Positions 43,852 to 52,789 of a stretch of 64,000 bases of DNA are shown here, in pieces; the first letter of the stretch is position 1, and each line of letters begins with the position of its first letter. The stretch spans positions 1,178,001 to 1,242,000 of the forward strand of contig NZ_JBBPCL010000001.1 of the NCBI RefSeq assembly GCF_038039215.1, in the 5' to 3' direction. The notes under the pieces were generated by a model. That model searched no databases. It was given only the letters and a program-made list of their open reading frames with translations, and was not told where the DNA came from. The position numbers and the translations under genes are program-made. This DNA is from Pseudonocardia sp. T1-2H. Lineage in GTDB: Bacteria > Actinomycetota > Actinomycetes > Mycobacteriales > Pseudonocardiaceae.

Positions 43852-44643
43852 GTGCGACCTCCCGGATGGCAGCCGCGTCTGATCGCCCTCGACGTCGACG
43901 GCACCACGATCCACCAGCACGCCCCGCCGTCGGACCGGGTCGTCGCGGCGGTGCGGGCCGCCGCGGAGCGGGCGGTCGTGATGATCTGCACCGGGCGCAC
44001 GGTGATCGGCGTCGGCGCGGTCCTCGACAAGCTGGGGCTCGCCTCGGGCACGACGGTCTGCTCCAACGGCGCGGTCGTCCTGGACACCGCGACCCGCTCG
44101 GTGAAGGCCGTCCGCACGTTCGATCCGGCGAAGGCCTTCGCGGCGCTGCGCGAGACGTTCCCCGGCGCGCACCTGGGCTCGGAACACGTCGGCGTCGGGC
44201 AGCGGGTCACCGAACCCTTCCCGGACGGCATCCTGGCCGGCGTCGTGACCGTCGTCCCGGAGGAGGAGCTGGTCGCCCTGCCCACTCCCAAGATCATCGC
44301 CTACTGGCCCGGCCGCACCCCGGCGGAGACCGCGCAGCGGGCCGCCGAGCTGGACGTCCCGGACGCCGAGCTGACCGTCGACCACGAGCTGGCCTGGGTG
44401 ACGCTGGTCCCGGCGGGGGTGTCCAAGGCCTCCGCGCTCGCGGACGTCGCGGCGGAGCTCGGGATCGCCCGGGAGGACGTGCTGGCCGCCGGCGACGGGG
44501 ACAACGACCGCGCGATGCTGCGCTGGGCCGGCCACGGCGTCGCGATGGGTCAGGCGCCCGCCGAGGTGAAGGCGGACGCGGACGAGGTCACCGCCACGGT
44601 GGTCGACGACGGCATCGCGCTCGTCCTCGAGCGGTATCTCTAG
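43852..44643 (+). CDS. HAD superfamily (Cof/IIB) hydrolase
   Basis: 263 aa from GTG 43852. Motif I is RLIALDVDGTTIHQHA, motif II is VVMICTGRTVIGVGA, the conserved Lys is in VSKASALADVAAELGI, and motif III/IV is DVLAAGDGDNDRAMLRWAGH then GVAMGQAPAEVKADADEVTA. This is the Cof-type phosphatase group acting on sugar phosphates or cofactor phosphates. The stop overlaps the convergent acyl-CoA dehydrogenase stop by 4 bp. Confidence 0.9.
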   Translation: MRPPGWQPRLIALDVDGTTIHQHAPPSDRVVAAVRAAAERAVVMICTGRTVIGVGAVLDKLGLASGTTVCSNGAVVLDTATRSVKAVRTFDPAKAFAALRETFPGAHLGSEHVGVGQRVTEPFPDGILAGVVTVVPEEELVALPTPKIIAYWPGRTPAETAQRAAELDVPDAELTVDHELAWVTLVPAGVSKASALADVAAELGIAREDVLAAGDGDNDRAMLRWAGHGVAMGQAPAEVKADADEVTATVVDDGIALVLERYL

Positions 44644-45803
44644 AGCCCGAACGCCGCGAGCTGGGCGGCCCGCACGGGGCCCGTCTGCGCCTGGATCAGG
44701 TGGAACGCCGCCTCCCGCGCCCACCGCTGCTCGGGGCTGTCGAGCAGCATCGCCGATCCCGAGCGCGCGGCGATCAGTGCCGACGCCGCCCGCACCGTCA
44801 ACGTCGTCAGCTCGGCCCGCAGCGCGATCCGCTCCGGGATCCGCTCGGCGCCCGGGACGCCGCCGATCAGCGCGTACGCCTCGGCCCGGCGCGCGGCGGC
44901 GTGCTCGCCGAGCGACCACGCCAGCTCGACGGCCTCGGGCCGGTCCCGCTCCCGGCCGACGGCCTCCAGCCCGACCAGGACGCGCCGGAGCAGCCCGAGC
45001 GAGGCCGGGGTGACGTTCGCGGTCCGGGCGGCGTCGAGGGTGCGGTAGGACGCGCCGTCCGCCACGGCGAGCACGGCGCCGGGGCCGGCGACGAACCCGT
45101 CGAGCTCCAGGGCGACGGTCCGGGTCCCGCCCATCACGGACAGCGGCAGCGGCGCCGCGGCCCGCAGTCCGGGCGCCTCCACCGCCGGGACCAGCACGAA
45201 CAGGTAACGGTCCGCGGGTGCGGCGGCGGCGATCATGACGACGTCCGTGAGGCCCCAGCCGGTGCACCAGTCCGCGGTTCCGTCGATCCGCCAGCTCCCG
45301 TCGGCCCGCGGCTCCGCCCGGACCGCGGGCGGACCGGGCCGGCGGAGGTGGGCGACCGCGATCCCCGCGCGGGTCCGCGCCGAGGCCAGGCCGGCCCGGT
45401 ACCGCGGCGCCGCCGGGCCGATCTCCAGGGCGGCGGGATCGAGACCGGGCAGGCCGCCGCGGCTGAGCTGCTGGGCGGACCGATGTTGGTTCGCGACGAA
45501 CCACGTGGCCGCGCAGGCCGCGGCGACGAGCTCGGTGCACTCGGCGTCCACCCGCGCGCCGGCGCCGAGGCCGCCCTCGGCCTCCGGGACCGTGACGCTC
45601 AGCAGCCCGGCCCCGGCCAGCGCCGCGAGGTGGGCGGGCTCGACCCCGCGGGCCTGGTCGTCCGCCGCCGCGGCGTGCGGGGCCAGCACGTCGTCCGAGA
45701 TCCGGGTGGCCGCGGCGACCGCGGGATGGGCCGCGACCTCGACCGGCGGTGCGAACAGGTCCGCGACGGACGCGGCGATCGGGCTGGGGGCCGGAGCGAT
45801 CAC
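44640..45803 (-). CDS. Acyl-CoA dehydrogenase-family protein
   Basis: 387 aa from GTG 45803. N-terminal helical domain with LAALAGAGLLSVTVPEAEGG, then ACAATWFVANQHRSAQQLSR, the mid-domain flavin strand GSWRIDGTADWCTGWGLTDV, and a C-terminal four-helix bundle (AVELAWSLGEHAAARRAEAY, ARSGSAMLLDSPEQRWAREA). The usual catalytic Glu region is not obvious, placing it near the diverged HpaB/DszC-like branch; it could be a flavin-dependent monooxygenase rather than a dehydrogenase. It lies 10 bp after the Suc_Fer gene and 43 bp beyond that an acyl-CoA ligase, so the three may be co-transcribed. Confidence 0.75.
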   Translation of the reverse strand: MIAPAPSPIAASVADLFAPPVEVAAHPAVAAATRISDDVLAPHAAAADDQARGVEPAHLAALAGAGLLSVTVPEAEGGLGAGARVDAECTELVAAACAATWFVANQHRSAQQLSRGGLPGLDPAALEIGPAAPRYRAGLASARTRAGIAVAHLRRPGPPAVRAEPRADGSWRIDGTADWCTGWGLTDVVMIAAAAPADRYLFVLVPAVEAPGLRAAAPLPLSVMGGTRTVALELDGFVAGPGAVLAVADGASYRTLDAARTANVTPASLGLLRRVLVGLEAVGRERDRPEAVELAWSLGEHAAARRAEAYALIGGVPGAERIPERIALRAELTTLTVRAASALIAARSGSAMLLDSPEQRWAREAAFHLIQAQTGPVRAAQLAAFGL

Positions 45804-45813
45804 GAGCCCGACG

Positions 45814-46728
45814 CTACGCGAGCGCCCGGACCCCGGTCGCCACGAGCGGAGCGACGCGGGCGAGCCCGGCTCCGCAGGACAGCGGGCGCGGGGCATCGGG
45901 GGAGGGGGCGACGCGGACCAGTCGGCGACGGCCGTCCGCCGCGTACACCGGCACGTCGACGGGAGCCTCGTCCCCGGCCTCGCCGTCGACGGGAAGCGCC
46001 GGACCGATCGTCAGCCCGTCCGCGTCCCGCAGGCCCTCGGCCTCGCGGATCCGCAGCTCCGCGACCTGCCCGACCGGCTCCCACGCGATGCGGCCGCGGC
46101 AGTGCGCGGTCTCGACCTCGCCCTGCCCGGCGGCCTTCCGCGCGGCGATCGCGGTGGCCACGTCGAGCCGGCCGTAGAGGTAGCCGGTGGGCAGGACCAG
46201 CGCGGTCGGCGCGAACCGGTGCCCGCCGAGATGGCTGCACTCCCAGAGGCCTGCCGCCCGGTCCTCCGGCTCCGTGGTCAGAACGGACGCGGCGAGCGAG
46301 CGGCCCTCGACCGCGCAACAGAGGTCCCGCGTGCCGTGCGTGCAGACCAGCAGCATCGGCGCGTCGACGGGATCGCCGGCGCCGGCGTCGTCGAGCGGGA
46401 CGTCGGCGAGCTCCCCGGGCCCGCGCACCCGCAGCGCACCGACGCGGGTCCGGCCCGGGGCGGTGTCGGCGAGCAGCAGGGTGCGCCCGGAGTCCGGTCC
46501 GGGTCGCCGTCCGGGGCGGCGGACGAGCAGCGTGCGCCGCCCGGCCGTGCGGGCCCGGGCGACGAGGGCGGCCACGGCCGGATCCGGGTGCCGGTCCACG
46601 GAGCGGGGCCAGGGGCCGAGATGCTCGACGCAGAGCAGCCGGGAGTCCGTGAAGGCGGTGCCGGCCAACGGTTCCCCGAGCCCGGCGGACACCGCTGAGC
46701 AGCGTGTCTCGTGCGGGGGCCCGGCCAT
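45814..46728 (-). CDS. Sucrase/ferredoxin-like (Suc_Fer) thioredoxin-fold Fe-S protein
   Basis: 304 aa. Central block PMLLVCTHGTRDLCCAVEGR and LWECSHLGGHRFAPTALVLP then TGYLYGRLDVATA are diagnostic: the C-x7-C/C and C-x3-H cluster of the Suc_Fer-like family, related to 2Fe-2S thioredoxin-like ferredoxins. A second Cys (CRGRIAWEPVGQVAELRIRE) is conserved. The ATG lies 14 bp from an IdeR/DtxR-like iron box (46743-46761), so expression should rise under iron limitation. In actinobacteria these genes commonly accompany siderophore or iron-uptake functions; role not proven. Confidence 0.85.
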   Translation of the reverse strand: MAGPPHETRCSAVSAGLGEPLAGTAFTDSRLLCVEHLGPWPRSVDRHPDPAVAALVARARTAGRRTLLVRRPGRRPGPDSGRTLLLADTAPGRTRVGALRVRGPGELADVPLDDAGAGDPVDAPMLLVCTHGTRDLCCAVEGRSLAASVLTTEPEDRAAGLWECSHLGGHRFAPTALVLPTGYLYGRLDVATAIAARKAAGQGEVETAHCRGRIAWEPVGQVAELRIREAEGLRDADGLTIGPALPVDGEAGDEAPVDVPVYAADGRRRLVRVAPSPDAPRPLSCGAGLARVAPLVATGVRALA

Positions 46729-46742
46729 TGGCGGACCTTACA

Positions 46743-46761
46743 TTAGGTAAGGCTAAGTCGA
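46743..46761 (-). promoter_or_regulatory. IdeR/DtxR-type iron box
   Basis: On the minus strand TTAGCCTTACCTAA matches 13 of 14 positions of the right part of the actinobacterial iron-box consensus (TTAGGTTAG-CCTAACCTAA); the left five bases fit poorly. It lies 14 bp upstream of the Suc_Fer start. Consistent with iron-dependent repression. Confidence 0.6.
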
Positions 46762-46771
46762 TGACTCGGGC

Positions 46772-48382
46772 TCAGGCGTCGATGGCGGGCAGTTCCCGCG
46801 CGGCGACCTTGCCGGTCTCGTTGCGCGGCAGCTTCTCCAGGAAGACCACGTCCCGGGGGACGGCGAAGCGCGCGGCCTTCTCCTTCACCGCGGCCTTCAC
46901 CTCGTCCGCGGAGAGCGACGCGCCCGGCGCGAGCACGACGTAGGCGGCGAGGCGCTGGCCGAACTTCTGGTCCGGGACCCCGACGACGGCGACCTCCCGC
47001 ACCTCGTCCCGGGCGGCGATGATCTCCTCGATCGGTCCGGGATGGACGTTCTCCCCGCCCGAGACGATCATGTCGTCGCCGCGGCCGGTGAGGTGCAGCC
47101 GCCCGGCGTCGTCGAGGTGGCCGACATCCCCGGTGCCGATCAGCCCGTCGAGCGTCTCGACCTCGGCGCCCTCGCGGGTGTAGCCCTCGAACGGCAGGTC
47201 GTTGCGGACGAACACCCGCCCGTCCGTGCCCGGCGGGACGGGGCGGTCCTTCTCGTCCAGGATCATCAGCGTGGTGCCGGACGGCGCGCGGCCCGCCGTG
47301 CCGGGCGCGGCACGCAGGTCCGTCGGCCCCGCGATGCTCACCCAGGAGACCTCGGTCGAGCCGTAGAGGTTGAACAGGCGGTCCCCGAAGCGGTCCATGA
47401 ACTCCGTGGCGAGCCCCGCGGGCAGCGCGGACCCGCTGACGGCGACGACCCGCGGCTCGTGCCCGTCCCAGGAGACGTCCTGCTCGGCGGCGTACTCGCA
47501 GAGGCGCTGGATCATCACCGGCACGGCGACGACGACGTCGCACCGGTCCCGCGAGACCGTCTCCAGGAACGTCTGCGGGTCGAACCTGCGCCGCAGCACC
47601 ACCGTCGCGCCGTGCAGGACCGAGATCAGCAGGCCCGCGTTGCCCCAGGTGTGGAACAGCGGGGCGGCGATCAGCACCCGGTCCCCGGCCCGGAACGGGA
47701 TGATCGACAGGATCGACGCGGCGGGCGCCAGCGTGGACAGGTGGGGCCGCTTGGCGCCCTTCGGGGTTCCGGTGGTGCCGGACGTCAGGACGATCATGCG
47801 GCCCTGCCCCGGCGAGGACGGGAGCGAGCCGGAGGTGCCCCGCTCCATGAGGTCGTCGACCCCGGCACCGGAGGTCACCACCGCCACGCCGTCCGGGAGC
47901 ACGCCGGCGAACTCCTCGTCCGCGACGACGGTGTGCAGCTGCAGCTCGTCCGCGATCTCGGCCATCTGCCCCGCGGGGAGCCCGGTGTTGAGCAGCACGA
48001 CGTCCGCGCCGAGCTTCCCGGCGCCGACGAGCGTCTCGATCGCGCCGCGATGGTTGCGGCACAGCACCCCGACCCGGGTGCCCTCGCCCACGCCGAGCGC
48101 GGCGAGCCCGCGGGCGAGGCGGTCGGTGCGCTCGTGCACCTCGGCGTAGGTCAGCGTGCCGTCGTCGTCGACGATCGCGGGCCGGTCCGGGTGCCGGGCC
48201 GCCCCCACCGCGTAGCCCGCGGCGAGGCTCAGCCGGTAGCGCATCAACCCGGACACCACCCCCGGCAACCGGTCCGGCCGGATCGGCCGCACCACCCCGG
48301 AACGGGTCAGCGCGCCCAGCGCGCGAGCGGTGCCGAGGATCGCGTCGACGGCGTTTCCGATCGTGGTGCGCAGATCGCTCAC
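46772..48382 (-). CDS. Long/medium-chain acyl-CoA synthetase (FadD-type)
   Basis: 536 aa from GTG 48382. ANL motifs: MIVLTSGTTGTPKGAKRPHL (P-loop), LFHTWGNAGLLISVLHGATV, LFNLYGSTEVSWVSIAGPTD, hinge IGTGDVGHLDDAGRLHLTGR then DDMIVSGGENVHPGPIEEII, and the catalytic Lys in LPRNETGKVAARELP. A hydrophilic helix with LTRSGVVRPIRPDRLPGVVS precedes the core, seen in mycobacterial FadD relatives. Complete and probably active on a fatty or aromatic acid. Divergent spacing of 82 bp to the GT39 gene downstream. Confidence 0.9.
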   Translation of the reverse strand: MSDLRTTIGNAVDAILGTARALGALTRSGVVRPIRPDRLPGVVSGLMRYRLSLAAGYAVGAARHPDRPAIVDDDGTLTYAEVHERTDRLARGLAALGVGEGTRVGVLCRNHRGAIETLVGAGKLGADVVLLNTGLPAGQMAEIADELQLHTVVADEEFAGVLPDGVAVVTSGAGVDDLMERGTSGSLPSSPGQGRMIVLTSGTTGTPKGAKRPHLSTLAPAASILSIIPFRAGDRVLIAAPLFHTWGNAGLLISVLHGATVVLRRRFDPQTFLETVSRDRCDVVVAVPVMIQRLCEYAAEQDVSWDGHEPRVVAVSGSALPAGLATEFMDRFGDRLFNLYGSTEVSWVSIAGPTDLRAAPGTAGRAPSGTTLMILDEKDRPVPPGTDGRVFVRNDLPFEGYTREGAEVETLDGLIGTGDVGHLDDAGRLHLTGRGDDMIVSGGENVHPGPIEEIIAARDEVREVAVVGVPDQKFGQRLAAYVVLAPGASLSADEVKAAVKEKAARFAVPRDVVFLEKLPRNETGKVAARELPAIDA

Positions 48383-48464
48383 GGGGCCCAGTCTGCCCGT
48401 TCGCGGAAGATCGACACCGAGCAGGGGCGGGGCGCCGTGACGCACCGCCCCGGTCCCCGGCGGG

Positions 48465-50609
48465 TCAGCCGGCCGGCGCCGCCAGGTCGTAGACCGTGCG
48501 CCCGCCGATCGTCGTGGGCGTGTAGTTCTGCTGCACCCAGGCGGTGATCGCCGAGGAGGCACCGCCGCGGCCTCCACCCCCGCCCATGCCGCCGCCGGTG
48601 ACGAAGTACCGGATGTCGCCGGCGGCGACGTAGGCCTGGAACTGCTGGAGCGTGGGATAGGGGTCGGACCCGGTGAAGCCGCCCATGGCCATCACCGACG
48701 TCCCGCTGGCGAGCTCCATGGACGCGGCGCCCTGGGACCCGCTGGTCGCGGCCGCCCAGCGGACGTCACCGGCGCTGCGGAGCAGGTCGACGAGGGCGGC
48801 GTCGGTGGTCTCCTCGCCGGGCCCGCCGCCTGCCGGGAAACCGCCCGGTGCGCCGGGTGAGGGAATCGCGCCCACCGCCGCCCCGTCGGGAGCGGTGCCG
48901 GTGGTGGCCCTGCCGGGCGCCGCGCCCGGCGCCCGTCCGTCCGGGACGCCGTCCTGCCCGGTCCCGTCCTGCCCCGTGCCGCGCTCGCGGGTCGGACCGG
49001 CACCGAACCGCGCCCCGCCCATGCCGGACTCGCCCGCGACCGCGGGCCCGGCCGACGGGATCGAGCCGTTGTGGGCGGTCCCGATCGTCTCCGCCGCGTA
49101 CGCCGCCGGGGCGGCGAGCCCCGCGAGCACCGCCGCGGCCGCCGCGATCGCGGCCCAGCGCCGGCGTCCGGCAGGGATCAGCAGGCCGAGCGCCGCGACC
49201 AGACCGACGGCGAGCACGACCCAGCGCAGCCACGGCAGGAACGTGGGCGACCAGCCGAGCATGACGAACGCCCAGACCGCGGTGACCGCGGACGTCACGG
49301 CGAGGGTGCCGCGGCCGACCCAGGTGCCGCGGGCGCGCCAGGCCTCGCGGCCGCCGATGGCGACCAGCGCCGCGATACCGGGCGCGAGCGCCACCGAGTA
49401 GTAGGGGTGGATCGTGCCGCTCATGAAGCTGAAGACCAGCCCGGTGACCAGCGTCCAGCCGCCCCAGACCAGCAGGCCGGCGCGGACCCGGTCGGTCCGC
49501 GGGGCGCGCCGGGTGAGGTGGAGCGCCGCGACCAGCAGGATGAGTGCCGCGGGCAGCAGCCAGCTGATCTGGGTGCCGAACGCCGTGCTGAACAGCCGGG
49601 AGAGCCCGGGCGCACCACCGAACATGCCCCCGCCGGGGCCGCCCCCGCCGGGCATCCCGCCGCCGAAGCCCCCCGCCGCCTCCGCACCGGCCGTCCCACC
49701 GGGAAGACCGCCCCCGGCATCGGCCGCGATGCGATCCGGGCCCCCGTTGCCCGCGCCGCCGAAGATGCGGCCCAGGCCGTTGTAGCCGAAGGCCAGCTCC
49801 AGCGGAGTGTTGTCCGTCGAGCCGCCGATGTACGGGCGTGACCCGACCGGCCAGAGCGCCACCACCAGCAGCCACCAGCCCGCGCCGACGACCAGCGCGA
49901 CGCCCGCCCCGAGCAGCTGGCGGATCCGCCGCCACACCGTCGTCGGCGCCGCCCAGGAGTAGGCGACCGCGAGGCCGGGCAGCACCAGGAAGGCCTGCAG
50001 CATCTTGGTCAGGAACCCGAGGCCGAGCAGCAGCCCGCCCAGCAGCAGCCACCGGGTGCCGGCCTTCTCGATCGCCCGCGTCGTGCAGTAGGCGGCCGCG
50101 ACCATCAGCAGCACGAGCAGCGCGTCGGGGTTGTCGAACCGGAACATCAGCGCGGCGATCGGGGTGAGGGCCAGGACCAGCCCGGCCAGCAGCCCTGCGC
50201 CGGGGCCCGCCACCCGGCGCACCGCCGCCCACAGCAGGGCGACGGACGCGACGGCCATCAGCGCCTGCGGGGCGAGCATGCTCCACGACGAGAACCCGAA
50301 GATCCGCCCGGAGAGCTCCATCACCCACAGCGACGCGGGCGGCTTGTCCACCGTGATCGCGTTGCCGGAGTCCAGCGATCCGAAGAAGAACGCGGTCCAG
50401 CTCTGCGTCCCGGCCTGCACGGCCGCCGCGTAGAAGGAGTTCGCCCAGCCCGAGGCCGCCAGGTTCCACAGGTAGGCGGCGGCGGTGCCGGCGAGCAGCA
50501 GCGCGAGCGCCGGACGTTCCCAGCGCGGCCGGCCCGCGGTCGTCGCCGGCTCGGCGGGGCCGGGGTCCGCGGGCGGGCGGACGTGGTCGGAGCGGAGTGT
50601 CGTGGTCAC
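48465..50609 (-). CDS. ArnT/PMT-like GT39 membrane glycosyltransferase with Gly-rich loop
   Basis: 714 aa; GTG 50609 preceded by GGAGGAACT. The catalytic first loop follows helix 1 (LALLLAGTAAAYLWNLAASG): FFFGSLDSGNAITVDKPPAS then LWVMELSGRIFGFSSW, with the Asp/Lys pair of GT39 enzymes. About ten further hydrophobic helices run to residue 520. A low-complexity Gly-rich loop is at about 300-340 (GFGGGMPGGGGPGGGMFGGA). The C-terminal 190 residues are extracytoplasmic (LRSAGDVRWAAATSGSQGAA, IRYFVTGGG, ITAWVQQNYTPTTIGGRTVY). Uses a polyprenyl-phosphate sugar to modify a cell-envelope acceptor. Partner of the GT2-GtrA protein upstream. Confidence 0.9.
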   Translation of the reverse strand: MTTTLRSDHVRPPADPGPAEPATTAGRPRWERPALALLLAGTAAAYLWNLAASGWANSFYAAAVQAGTQSWTAFFFGSLDSGNAITVDKPPASLWVMELSGRIFGFSSWSMLAPQALMAVASVALLWAAVRRVAGPGAGLLAGLVLALTPIAALMFRFDNPDALLVLLMVAAAYCTTRAIEKAGTRWLLLGGLLLGLGFLTKMLQAFLVLPGLAVAYSWAAPTTVWRRIRQLLGAGVALVVGAGWWLLVVALWPVGSRPYIGGSTDNTPLELAFGYNGLGRIFGGAGNGGPDRIAADAGGGLPGGTAGAEAAGGFGGGMPGGGGPGGGMFGGAPGLSRLFSTAFGTQISWLLPAALILLVAALHLTRRAPRTDRVRAGLLVWGGWTLVTGLVFSFMSGTIHPYYSVALAPGIAALVAIGGREAWRARGTWVGRGTLAVTSAVTAVWAFVMLGWSPTFLPWLRWVVLAVGLVAALGLLIPAGRRRWAAIAAAAAVLAGLAAPAAYAAETIGTAHNGSIPSAGPAVAGESGMGGARFGAGPTRERGTGQDGTGQDGVPDGRAPGAAPGRATTGTAPDGAAVGAIPSPGAPGGFPAGGGPGEETTDAALVDLLRSAGDVRWAAATSGSQGAASMELASGTSVMAMGGFTGSDPYPTLQQFQAYVAAGDIRYFVTGGGMGGGGGRGGASSAITAWVQQNYTPTTIGGRTVYDLAAPAG

Positions 50610-50641
50610 GGGGAGTTCCTCCGGGGAGCGGGTGGTGCGGC

Positions 50642-52024
50642 TCAGGCGGCGAGTTCGGTGGTGGGCCCGGCGGTCGTCGGCGTCGCCGGGTGGGCCCGCC
50701 CGCGGAACACCCAGGAGCGGAAGAGGACGAACCGGACGACGGTCGCGACGAGGTTCGCGACGACGATCACCGCGAGCTCCAGGACCGTGCCCGGGTTCGC
50801 CACGACGACCCCGAGCAGCGCGAGCGCCCCGGTCGTCAGGCCGAGCCCGATGCCGAAGACGATCAGGCCCTGGAACTGGTGGCGGGCGGCGCCGTCGCGC
50901 CCGCGCACGCCGAACGTGAGCCGCCGGTTGGCCGCGGTGTTCGCGATCGTGGTCAGCAGCAGCGCGACGACGTTCGCCGCGAGGGGACCCGTGAACGTCC
51001 GGAACAGCAGGTAGAGCAGCAGGTTGGCCAGGGTGCTCGCGACCCCGATCGCGGCGAAGCGGACCAGCTGCGACGTCATGCCGGTCGGGACGCCGGGGAC
51101 GCCGGCCTCCAGGGGTTCGCGCCCGAGCCGGGTCCGCAGATCCCTGATCGGCAGGGCCCCCGTCGCCAGGGCCCGCCCGACGCGCACGACACCCTTCAGG
51201 TCCGCCGTCGCGGTCGCGACGATGTCGACGGTCGAGTTCGGGTCGTCGACCCAGTCGACCGGGACCTCGTGGATGCGCAGGCCCGCCCGCTCGGCCAGGA
51301 CCAGCAGCTCGGTGTCGAAGAACCAGCCGGTGTCCTCGACGAGCGGGAGCAACCGCTGGGCGATGTCGCCCCGGATCGCCTTGAAGCCGCACTGGGCGTC
51401 GGAGAAGCCGGCGGCCAGTGCGCCGCGCAGGATCAGGTTGTAGCAGCGGGAGATGAACTCCCGCTTCGCCCCGCGCACGACCCGGGACCCGCGCCCGAGC
51501 CGGGTGCCGATCGCCAGGTCCGAGTGCCCGGAGATCAGCGGCGCGACGAGCGGGAGGACGGCGTTGAGGTCGGTGGACAGGTCCACGTCGCAGTAGGCGA
51601 GCACCATCGCGTCGGAGGCGGACCAGACCGTCTGCAACGCCCGCCCGCGGCCCTTCTGCTCGAGCCGGACGTTCGCGACGTCGGGCAGCTCGGCGGCGAG
51701 CCGGGCCGCGATCCGCGGGGTGTCGTCGATGCTGGCGTTGTCCGCCACCGTGATCCGGAACGAGTAGGGGAAGCTCGCCCGAAGGTGCGCGTGCAGCCGG
51801 CGGACCGAGGACTCGAGGTCGCGCTCCTCGTTGTGGACGGGGACCACGATGTCCAGGACTGTGCGCCGGTCACGCCCGCCGCCCACTGGCGGGAGTCCGG
51901 TGCCGGTGAAGTCGCTGACGACGCTGCTCATGGTGGCAACCCTCGGGCCCGGGCCTGTCGCGGATTTGTGGTCGACCTGTGGACCGGCTGTGGGTGCGGC
52001 CGGCTCGGGTGTGACAGCGGTCAT
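50642..52024 (-). CDS. GT2 polyprenyl-phosphate glycosyltransferase fused to GtrA
   Basis: 460 aa. Residues about 50-290 are a DPM1-like GT2 domain (VLDIVVPVHNEERDLESSVR, ITVADNASIDDTPRIAARLA, VLAYCDVDLSTDLNAVLPLV with the DxD, and QCGFKAIRGDIAQRLLPLVE, GWFFDTELLVLAERAGLRIH). Residues 315-450 are a GtrA flippase-like domain with four helices (RFAAIGVASTLANLLLYLLF, LTTIANTAANRRLTFGVRGR). It should make and flip the polyprenyl-P sugar used by the GT39 enzyme encoded 32 bp downstream. Its ATG overlaps (ATGA) the stop of a GT39 remnant. Confidence 0.92.
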   Translation of the reverse strand: MTAVTPEPAAPTAGPQVDHKSATGPGPRVATMSSVVSDFTGTGLPPVGGGRDRRTVLDIVVPVHNEERDLESSVRRLHAHLRASFPYSFRITVADNASIDDTPRIAARLAAELPDVANVRLEQKGRGRALQTVWSASDAMVLAYCDVDLSTDLNAVLPLVAPLISGHSDLAIGTRLGRGSRVVRGAKREFISRCYNLILRGALAAGFSDAQCGFKAIRGDIAQRLLPLVEDTGWFFDTELLVLAERAGLRIHEVPVDWVDDPNSTVDIVATATADLKGVVRVGRALATGALPIRDLRTRLGREPLEAGVPGVPTGMTSQLVRFAAIGVASTLANLLLYLLFRTFTGPLAANVVALLLTTIANTAANRRLTFGVRGRDGAARHQFQGLIVFGIGLGLTTGALALLGVVVANPGTVLELAVIVVANLVATVVRFVLFRSWVFRGRAHPATPTTAGPTTELAA

Positions 52025-52345
52025 GCCGTGGCCCCGGAGCTCAGGTCGTAGAGGGTCGTGCCGTCGAAGGTGGTGGCCGTGAACGTCTGCTGGACCCACG
52101 CGGCGATCCGGGCCGCCGCGTCGCTGCCGCCCGTGTCCGAGCCGCCCCGGTCCGACCCGGCGCCGCCGACGAACCAGCCGCGCGAGGCCGAGCAGCGCCG
52201 CGGCGGCCACCAGGCCGACGCCCAGGACCGCCCAGCGCAGTCAGGGCTGCCAGCTCGGGTTGCCGGGCAGGATCATGAAGGACCAGACCGCCGTCCCCGC
52301 GACGGAGGCCGCGAGGAGCATCGTCGCGAGGAAGCCGACGTCGAT
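52021..52345 (-). pseudogene. Remnant of a second GT39 glycosyltransferase
   Basis: C-terminal scraps homologous to the GT39 gene at 48465-50609. SIDVGFLATMLLAASVAGTA and VWSFMILPGNPSWQP end at an in-frame TGA (52241-52243) where the intact copy has Trp (LPWLRW); LRWAVLGVGLVAAAALLGLA follows. Then a deletion and frameshift near 52195, then WFVGGAGSDRGGSDTGG and ARIAAWVQQTFTATTFDGTT, LYDLSSGATA, stop. The stop still overlaps the GT2-GtrA start by 4 bp, showing that the original operon was GT39-GT2/GtrA-GT39. The first 500 residues are gone, replaced by the thioesterase/TetR segment. Confidence 0.85.
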
Positions 52346-52349
52346 GGAT

Positions 52350-52775
52350 GTGGAGCGGGTTCGTAGACGTCGAAACCACGGGCGCCGGTGCGGAACCGGG
52401 CGGCGTTGATGACCGTGCGTCGGTGGGCGCCCCGGCAGACGGTCGCGGCATCGGCGGCGGCGTGGACGGCGAAGCTGAGCTGCCTGCCGTCGACGGCAGG
52501 CAGCCCGACCTGCACGGTCAGCGGGCAGCCGGGCGGGGTGGGCGCGTCGTGACTGAGGTCGGGGTGCACGCCCAGCGGCTGCTCTCCGGTGTCGAGGTGC
52601 CCGGCGAGGGCGAGCATGCACGCCCACTCCACGATGCCGACGAGGTATCCGGTGGCGAGCACCCCGGGCACAGCGGCGAAGTGCCCGGACTCGGGCAGCG
52701 GGTGGGGACCGTGCGCTCGGGCGGGACGGTGATGGTCATGGTCGGCACGAGTCCGGGGCGGACGGTGTCGCGCAC
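52350..52775 (-). pseudogene. FlK-like hot-dog thioesterase, frameshifted and 3'-fused
   Basis: N-terminal part in one frame: MRDTVRPGLVPTMTITVPPE then RTVP (start ATG/GTG 52775). A one-base shift near 52710 is needed to continue as HPLPESGHFAAVPGVLATGY and LVGIVEWACMLALAGHLDTG, then GVHPDLSHDAPTPPGCPLTV and RTVINAARFRTGARGFDV. The His/Glu layout (VEWACM, LSHDAPT) is that of fluoroacetyl-CoA-thioesterase-like proteins. The 3' end runs without its own stop into the GT39 remnant at about 52350. Adjacent to and co-directional with a TetR gene, its probable regulator. Confidence 0.7.
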
Positions 52776-52789
52776 GGCGCCTTCTCTCG

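Noticed and set aside
45235-46698. Long plus-strand open frame of about 487 codons opposite the Suc_Fer and acyl-CoA dehydrogenase genes
   Set aside because: Composition is Arg/Pro/Ser-rich with no motif; the minus-strand frames carry clear domain signatures. Typical antisense shadow in high-GC DNA.
52241-52627. Separate minus-strand gene ending SIDVGFLATMLLAASVAGTA...
   Set aside because: The membrane-like end is the GT39 remnant; the upstream part is the thioesterase read in a wrong frame. A chimera created by the scar, not a gene.
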